Below, piece after piece: positions 27,601-31,133 of a DNA stretch of 31,133 nucleotides (its first letter is position 1; every line of letters begins with the position of its first letter). The stretch comes from Stentor coeruleus (Eukaryota > Ciliophora > Heterotrichea > Heterotrichida > Stentoridae). Both the position numbers and the translations under genes were made by a program. Below the pieces are notes generated by a model that saw only the letters and a program-made list of their open reading frames with translations, was not told the DNA's origin and did no database searches. Where the stretch lies: NCBI GenBank assembly GCA_001970955.1, contig MPUH01000874.1:1-31133 (forward strand), given 5' to 3'.

Positions 27601-28629
27601 TTTGACTGTAAAAGAATAATTATTATCGTTTTCCCTTTTAGTAGGAAGTTGTTCCCCCCATCGGCCTTCTTGAATAGCAGACTGAACAGGGATATCATAT
27701 TTTCCAGGTTTCCCAGGTTTTTTCTTAAGCCTAAAAGATATTTTATTAGATTTCATTGTCATTGGGGCGAATTTAGGAAAACTACCTCCACCAAGGTTAT
27801 TGCTGAAAAGGTCGATTTGGAACAATTTCTTCATTGTCGAAACTTCTTTCTCATTATTGTTTATGTACAAGAATTCCTCAGGTTGGACTCTTCCAGAGAA
27901 GTTCAAAGCCTCAGTACCCTTGATGATTTTTTTCTGCGATTTTTTTGTTTCTACTGCCTTAGCCTCGCGCCATACTATTTTATCAGTGAAGTCAGAGTTT
28001 TTGACATCATAAAAGAGCTGACTTGGTAAGGAAAGAGGTTTATCAACTGATGGGACATAGACTTCTAGTTCTTTTATCATAGAATCCAAACCCTTAAGAC
28101 GTTTGAGAAGGATTTTTCTCTGATAATCCCTCTTTGTAATCATTAGGTCATCATCAATAGGCACTAGAGTATTTTCTGAATAAATCCTCGAATATGTTTC
28201 AACAAGCTGAGTCCTACTACCTCTAAGATTCCTTACATAGTTATGGTAATCATTATAACTAGCTTGACCTCGATAGACTCTTTTTATTAGATTGTTTCTA
28301 TCATACTTAGCCTGGGTACCTAGAACTGGTATGTACAAGTGAGTAAGAAGTAAAATCTCTTCTCCTGAGTTTTTCATAAACAAAGGCATAGGGCAGTCTA
28401 TATTTTGTTGTTTGGGTTCAACATACTCATTTGCGCTTTCTTGATCAATGTCTTCTCGTCTAATATCATCATCTTCATCTTCAGCCAAAGAGATCTGTTC
28501 ATCGTAATCTTGCTTGTCGTTATCTTCTGCTTGAATGTTTTTTATCGGCCCTGCCTCGAAGTGATTGTCACTAATTCCTATTAAAAGTTGAGCGTGGTCG
28601 CCTACGCTGTGTTCTGACTCAGACTCCAT
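24604..28629 (-). CDS. TAF1: TFIID subunit TAF1
   Basis: A single 1341-residue frame with the TAF1 order of parts. The N-terminus is acidic and low complexity (1-75). The conserved TAF1 core (DUF3591) spans roughly 480-900, including KQELRNFHRPEIYLRGKKW and GLGDPTHGACGFSFVRLP. A CCHC zinc knuckle starts at Cys1150 (CGKCGMPGHMKTN). One bromodomain lies at about 1232-1325, with DYYNIIKQPVDLSSI and the acetyl-lysine-binding Asn1305 in SLYNG. TAF1 is the largest TFIID subunit, contacting TBP, TAF7 and promoter DNA in RNA polymerase II initiation. Animals have two bromodomains; one is seen here. A strongly charged KE-rich region (about 1060-1130) precedes the knuckle. No introns, stop TAA. The upstream in-frame codon is TGA, which supports this start. 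Confidence 0.95.
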   Translation of the reverse strand: MESESEHSVGDHAQLLIGISDNHFEAGPIKNIQAEDNDKQDYDEQISLAEDEDDDIRREDIDQESANEYVEPKQQNIDCPMPLFMKNSGEEILLLTHLYIPVLGTQAKYDRNNLIKRVYRGQASYNDYHNYVRNLRGSRTQLVETYSRIYSENTLVPIDDDLMITKRDYQRKILLKRLKGLDSMIKELEVYVPSVDKPLSLPSQLFYDVKNSDFTDKIVWREAKAVETKKSQKKIIKGTEALNFSGRVQPEEFLYINNNEKEVSTMKKLFQIDLFSNNLGGGSFPKFAPMTMKSNKISFRLKKKPGKPGKYDIPVQSAIQEGRWGEQLPTKRENDNNYSFTVKKRKMFFEDEISDIPAEAPTNINYYFQENFWKDLVFDRNIYKLKERYGKLVENPLDPNNMQIEEPEESESNDEENDDMDEGDERDDEFESKFDKSILSESSIVGAKMNEASMRSKVTMLKHACPAYDYPFIKTEWGKQELRNFHRPEIYLRGKKWKVRLPKFSASSPTHEFFGENITAHATLITAKQLSIKEGPFMMMEYLEKRPPLLNNFAMASKVKRYYKGSKKNLEDYPPYVGTLGLAEYIESNKQFPLIGNLQDNSGLAVLENNLFRVPLYFQSSRPTDFLMIRYMKQNGKYKWYLREIDYLSTSGQIEPKVDVMAPNARHTNSFQQKRIQAFIYKALLDNNNRIDLREVSQNFISINESTIRKQMKNINCEQQTDNSWICNKLPSDQEVKEMITPEEICQFESMLAGQRRLKDKGIKITSIDKVPNAIQKLKKEMDNKDINYWADFIEEELTVTPWNLTSSYLKTKGEKGMMRIEGLGDPTHGACGFSFVRLPMKLPNTEKAFTKNDPSAYLPVNMTVTGTNADLRTLTKDDVNKVLLRLGCKKEELEGLGRWSGVAMLRSLASRLVSEGYKGGVEKYARGVRMSTKMQKEQCQKTIDSIFQRQIKMLGEKREFFSDKSSDSDNDDLAKQVADKIEKPAEESRKRIDMEEDIERSEQQHLEEFKLTSNAFSIPNNDAPKPGVRKILKRVTRMPNLQGKVTVKITYIADPNEIEAYNKRKTDENQPKVKEKNKRTQDSIEQKLLKITDPKRKKKKEGENDGKKDDKKLLDDKKPSDRTQDLNQQFSNSTNTGEIPTSGAGKIVCGKCGMPGHMKTNRKKCPMFSTESPDNNRAEKEGMVKMEGSKIKLSIGKIQQATEKKKEENLYGDYSRPKTISARRRRPIEENPYDDIAFRLIKFDHTKIFIYPVKKETYPDYYNIIKQPVDLSSINAKAKRGEYTSAQNFIADLDLIIYNSSLYNGMFHDVTDQAKAIKEEGLKLLREKELLVEITEGPSE

Positions 28630-29230
28630 TTTTCAGATTAATTTCTGGACAGGGTTGAATCAGCCTCCTGATATGGAATAATCACATAGATATACGAGCT
28701 TCGCCCTATAAACTTAGGATTGAGACTCTAGAAGCTCTTGGGAAAAGGTTATTCGGTATGCTCTAGGCCTCCTCTAAGCTGAGTTAAGTACTGAGAATTG
28801 AAAAGGGCATATATGCTGGGGAAATACTCTTGGAAAAGAGACAGAAAAAATGAAAGGTATGAAATTTCAAAGTGTTTGCAGGTCAATTTTTATGATTTTT
28901 GCTAGATAGAAAAACCTTTATGCTTATTTTAAAAGTTCTAAAATAATTCAAGACAGTAAATAGAATGCACAAAAGAATTACCTTTATTCATGATTTAGAA
29001 AAATGCCCAGTACTTCTATGCTCAATGAAGGGATATAATTGTTAAGTGATTTGAAAAGTTAAAAAAGTATATTCAAGTTGGTAATAAATATAAAATTTTG
29101 CATTGTTTAGCAAGAATATTTAGGTTGCTTTGTCTTGATTTGCTAGTATATCTATTTAAATTTAATATTATATTATCTTATATATTTAAACAATCAAAGT
29201 CTGTAGAGATAAAGCATATTTATCTATAAT
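28630..29230. other. Divergent spacer with GC-richer block
   Basis: 600 nt between TAF1 (minus) and the Kelch gene (plus). The half next to TAF1 (about 28640-28850) is visibly less AT-rich than every other spacer here. It includes a perfect stem-loop CTCTT-GGAA-AAGAG (28827-28840) and a palindrome GCATATATGC (28807-28816). It may be TAF1 5' UTR/promoter or an unrecognised non-coding RNA gene; I could not match it to tRNA, U1, U2, U4, U5, U6, SRP or RNase P signatures. The rest (28850-29230) is ordinary AT-rich sequence. Confidence 0.45.
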
Positions 29231-30667
29231 ATGGAATTTTATTCTTGCCAATATGATTATTGCCAGGAGGAACCTGAATTTATTTGTGTTTGCAATAACC
29301 ATAACAGTGCATATTGTAAAAAGCACTTAAATATTCATATAGCAAAAGGTGATGATCATGATGTTATCCCAAATTATACCGAAATTAGCTTGAAAGACAA
29401 AGAAATTTTTAGTATTCAATGCACCATTTCTTTGAGAAAACTTGAAAGTATTCAACTTAAAATATTGGAATTTGGCCAAGAAAAGCTTAATAAAATTAAT
29501 CAACTTATAAAAGAAGAGCTAGAAAATGTTTTAAAAACTGAATCTATTATTAGAAAAGCAATTGGGTTTGTTTATAAAAAACAGAAGATTGTTAAGAAAA
29601 TAAATCTAAGTGAAGAAGAAAAATTTATAAATAGATATTTAAAAACGCCGAAAAATTTGATTGAAGATTTGAAAAACAAGGAAAACAAAATATGGTCAGA
29701 ATTTGGAATGCTTGAAGATTTTAAAGTTATAATTGAAGAAAATGCAACACTTAAAAAAGAAATTGAAAAGATGAGCAATTTGTTGAATGAAAAAAATGAG
29801 CAAATAATAAAACTTGCTAATGAGTCTGTAAAAAATAATTTGTTATTTGAAGCAAATAAACTTGAGTATAGAGAAAAGCAATATAAAGGTGATGATAATT
29901 TTGAATCAACAGAAATGTGCTTTTTTAAATACGATTCTAATAATTTATATATTATAAATATATTTTCTGGCAATGACTCTGTGCTTAATTTAAACACCTC
30001 AGAAAAATTTGGTGGTCATCCAGCCTTCTGCCAAATTTCTGAAAAAAAAATTTTCATCCACGGCGGGTATACAAGTGAATATTTAAGTTCTTCTCACATA
30101 GTGGATCTGGAGAATAAAAAAATTGAAAAAAAAGCTAACAATATATGTAGGACCAATATAGGTCAAATGTCTTTATATAATGGAAATATTTATGTTTTCG
30201 GTGGTACTCATGATAAAGTTTTATCATTTAGCTATAAATATTCCTTGAATCTTAATAAATGGGAACAAATAGCATCTCTTCCAAATCCTTCCCGAAGTAA
30301 CTGTACTATATTGGACGATGAAAAAATTATATTAAGTGGATTTCAATTATCCAGTGTATTGGTCTATGATATTAGTAAAAACTCATATTCATTTTTTGGA
30401 AATGTAGAACCAAATAATCACAAATTTATTTGCAAAAGCGATAAAAATTTATATGTCTTTGAGGGAAATAAACTATATGAAAGCTTATTAAAACCTCAAC
30501 TAAGTTTCTCAATTACTAATCTTTCAATTTACTTAAATAGTGAAATGAGAAGTTTTTCTATCAGGAATAAACAATGTGTTTATATTTTATTAGACGATCT
30601 GAAAATATATGTATTTAATTTAGCTACAAAAGAAATGTCAATTCTCAGAAGTGTTAAAATCCAATAA
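29231..30667 (+). CDS. B-box, coiled-coil and Kelch protein
   Basis: 478 residues. Residues 6-43 hold a Cys/His set (C6, C11, C19, C21, H24, C29, H32, H36, H43) with spacing like a B-box zinc finger. Residues about 60-215 are Lys/Glu-rich coiled coil (KLNKINQLIKEELENVL; ENATLKKEIEKMSNLLNEK). From about 240 comes a beta-propeller with degenerate Kelch repeats, for example KKIFIHGGYTSEYLSSSHIV and GNIYVFGGTHDKVLSFS followed by LNKWEQIASLPNPSRSN. The layout parallels TRIM-like proteins but there is no RING, so ubiquitin ligase activity is not supported; a protein-protein interaction role is inferred. The last propeller blades (from about 390) are weak. Single exon, stop TAA. Confidence 0.85.
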   Translation: MEFYSCQYDYCQEEPEFICVCNNHNSAYCKKHLNIHIAKGDDHDVIPNYTEISLKDKEIFSIQCTISLRKLESIQLKILEFGQEKLNKINQLIKEELENVLKTESIIRKAIGFVYKKQKIVKKINLSEEEKFINRYLKTPKNLIEDLKNKENKIWSEFGMLEDFKVIIEENATLKKEIEKMSNLLNEKNEQIIKLANESVKNNLLFEANKLEYREKQYKGDDNFESTEMCFFKYDSNNLYIINIFSGNDSVLNLNTSEKFGGHPAFCQISEKKIFIHGGYTSEYLSSSHIVDLENKKIEKKANNICRTNIGQMSLYNGNIYVFGGTHDKVLSFSYKYSLNLNKWEQIASLPNPSRSNCTILDDEKIILSGFQLSSVLVYDISKNSYSFFGNVEPNNHKFICKSDKNLYVFEGNKLYESLLKPQLSFSITNLSIYLNSEMRSFSIRNKQCVYILLDDLKIYVFNLATKEMSILRSVKIQ

Positions 30668-31133
30668 ATTAGATAGATAATTTAGATTTTAGTTATTTTA
30701 TGTAGTCGTATTAATAAATTTTATAAAATTTTCTGTAGAAACTGTGTAAAATATATGGAGTTGTAAAAAAGGTTATTTTATTATTTATAGCAAGATATTT
30801 AACTTAGCCATGCTTTTTATTCTTTAAAGTCATATTAATTTGATCTTACTTGAAAAAAATATTTCTAATGAGTTCAGCTGCTGATTAGTTCCTGTATATT
30901 ATTTTCCATAACTCTTTAAATTTGGTCCTAATTTTACTAAGAAATACCAGTTGTCTGCACAATTATGATAATTTTTGTTTTAAATCCTTCAGTAAACTCA
31001 TAGTAATATTGTAAAAGCTCATTTTCCCCCAGAATATATAATTCAAATAATATTTAATTGTAACTTCAAAATATCTAAAGCTTTGAATCCTCACTTATGC
31101 ATGAATTAATTCATCCAGTTTTTTTCTTTGAGC
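30668..31133. other. Right-edge spacer
   Basis: The first ~200 nt after the Kelch stop are AT-rich 3' flank. The remainder contains a minus-strand coding-like stretch described separately. The window ends before it can be resolved. Confidence 0.4.
30940..31053 (-). pseudogene. Possible degraded or partial coding stretch
   Basis: A 38-codon open run on the minus strand includes FELYILGENELLQYYYEFTE and ends at TAG (30937-30939). Reading on in another frame gives LVKLGPNLKSYGK before a further stop. The composition is protein-like and continuity across frames suggests a frameshifted gene remnant or an exon of a gene beyond the window. I recognise no family. Confidence 0.22.

Noticed and set aside
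27523..28029. 168-codon plus-strand frame inside TAF1, and similar antisense frames at 25052-26706
   Set aside because: They are complementary to conserved TAF1 coding sequence, with compositions typical of antisense reading.
29572..29997. 141-codon minus-strand frame, Ser/Phe-rich, within the Kelch gene
   Set aside because: It is the antisense of the Lys/Glu-rich coiled coil, which always yields Phe/Leu/Ser-rich shadow frames.
1..31133. tRNA, rRNA, CRISPR arrays, transposons
   Set aside because: I looked for T-loop GTTCGAA-type motifs, regularly spaced direct repeats, and long terminal or inverted repeats with transposase frames; none was convincing.

Overview
The window looks like macronuclear DNA of a heterotrich ciliate, most likely Stentor or a close relative. 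Three things seen directly support this. (1) Four genes are interrupted by introns of exactly 15 nt (7120-7134, 7773-7787, 9564-9578, 23444-23458), each restoring a reading frame when removed. (2) Long proteins, including one of 1871 residues, read through with the standard genetic code; TGG encodes Trp and no in-frame TGA appears, which argues against the heterotrich Blepharisma, where TGA is read as Trp. (3) The gene set is rich in ciliary and Ca2+-signalling proteins, set in very AT-rich spacers. Genus-level assignment is inference; no search was run.

Layout from left to right. 1-4820: a possible exon fragment at the left edge, a basic protein of unknown function, an EF-hand calcium-dependent protein kinase homologue with a broken catalytic core, then a 1.9 kb spacer with a decayed FCP1/SCP-type phosphatase. 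4821-8159, all minus strand: a small secreted jelly-roll-like protein, the actin regulator CAP/Srv2, and a short PG-rich (SHIPPO-type) ciliary protein. 9193-15730: a candidate axonemal microtubule-associated protein converging tail to tail, with one base between stop codons, on an intronless four-domain voltage-gated Ca2+ channel. 16893-20992, plus strand: a SHAQKYF Myb-like protein, a spacer with degraded coding sequence, a tiny MGNCC lipid-anchored protein, a coiled-coil protein and a secreted carbonic-anhydrase-related protein that has lost two of three zinc ligands. 21513-24380: arginyl-tRNA synthetase (downstream of a perfect 79-bp tandem duplication), followed 21 nt later by a protein ending in a CaaX-like box. 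24604-28629, minus: TAF1 with zinc knuckle and bromodomain. 29231-30667: a B-box/coiled-coil/Kelch protein. The right edge may hold another degraded coding stretch.

There is no operon-like pathway. Several genes fit the biology of a ciliated contractile cell (Ca2+ channel, Ca2+-binding pseudokinase, axonemal proteins, CAP); the others are housekeeping. No tRNA, rRNA, CRISPR array or clear transposon was seen. The items I would check first are the Ca2+-binding pseudokinase, the inactive GPI-anchor-like carbonic anhydrase homologue, the 15-nt introns with an invariant A at position 10, and the 11- to 21-nt spacing between tandem genes.
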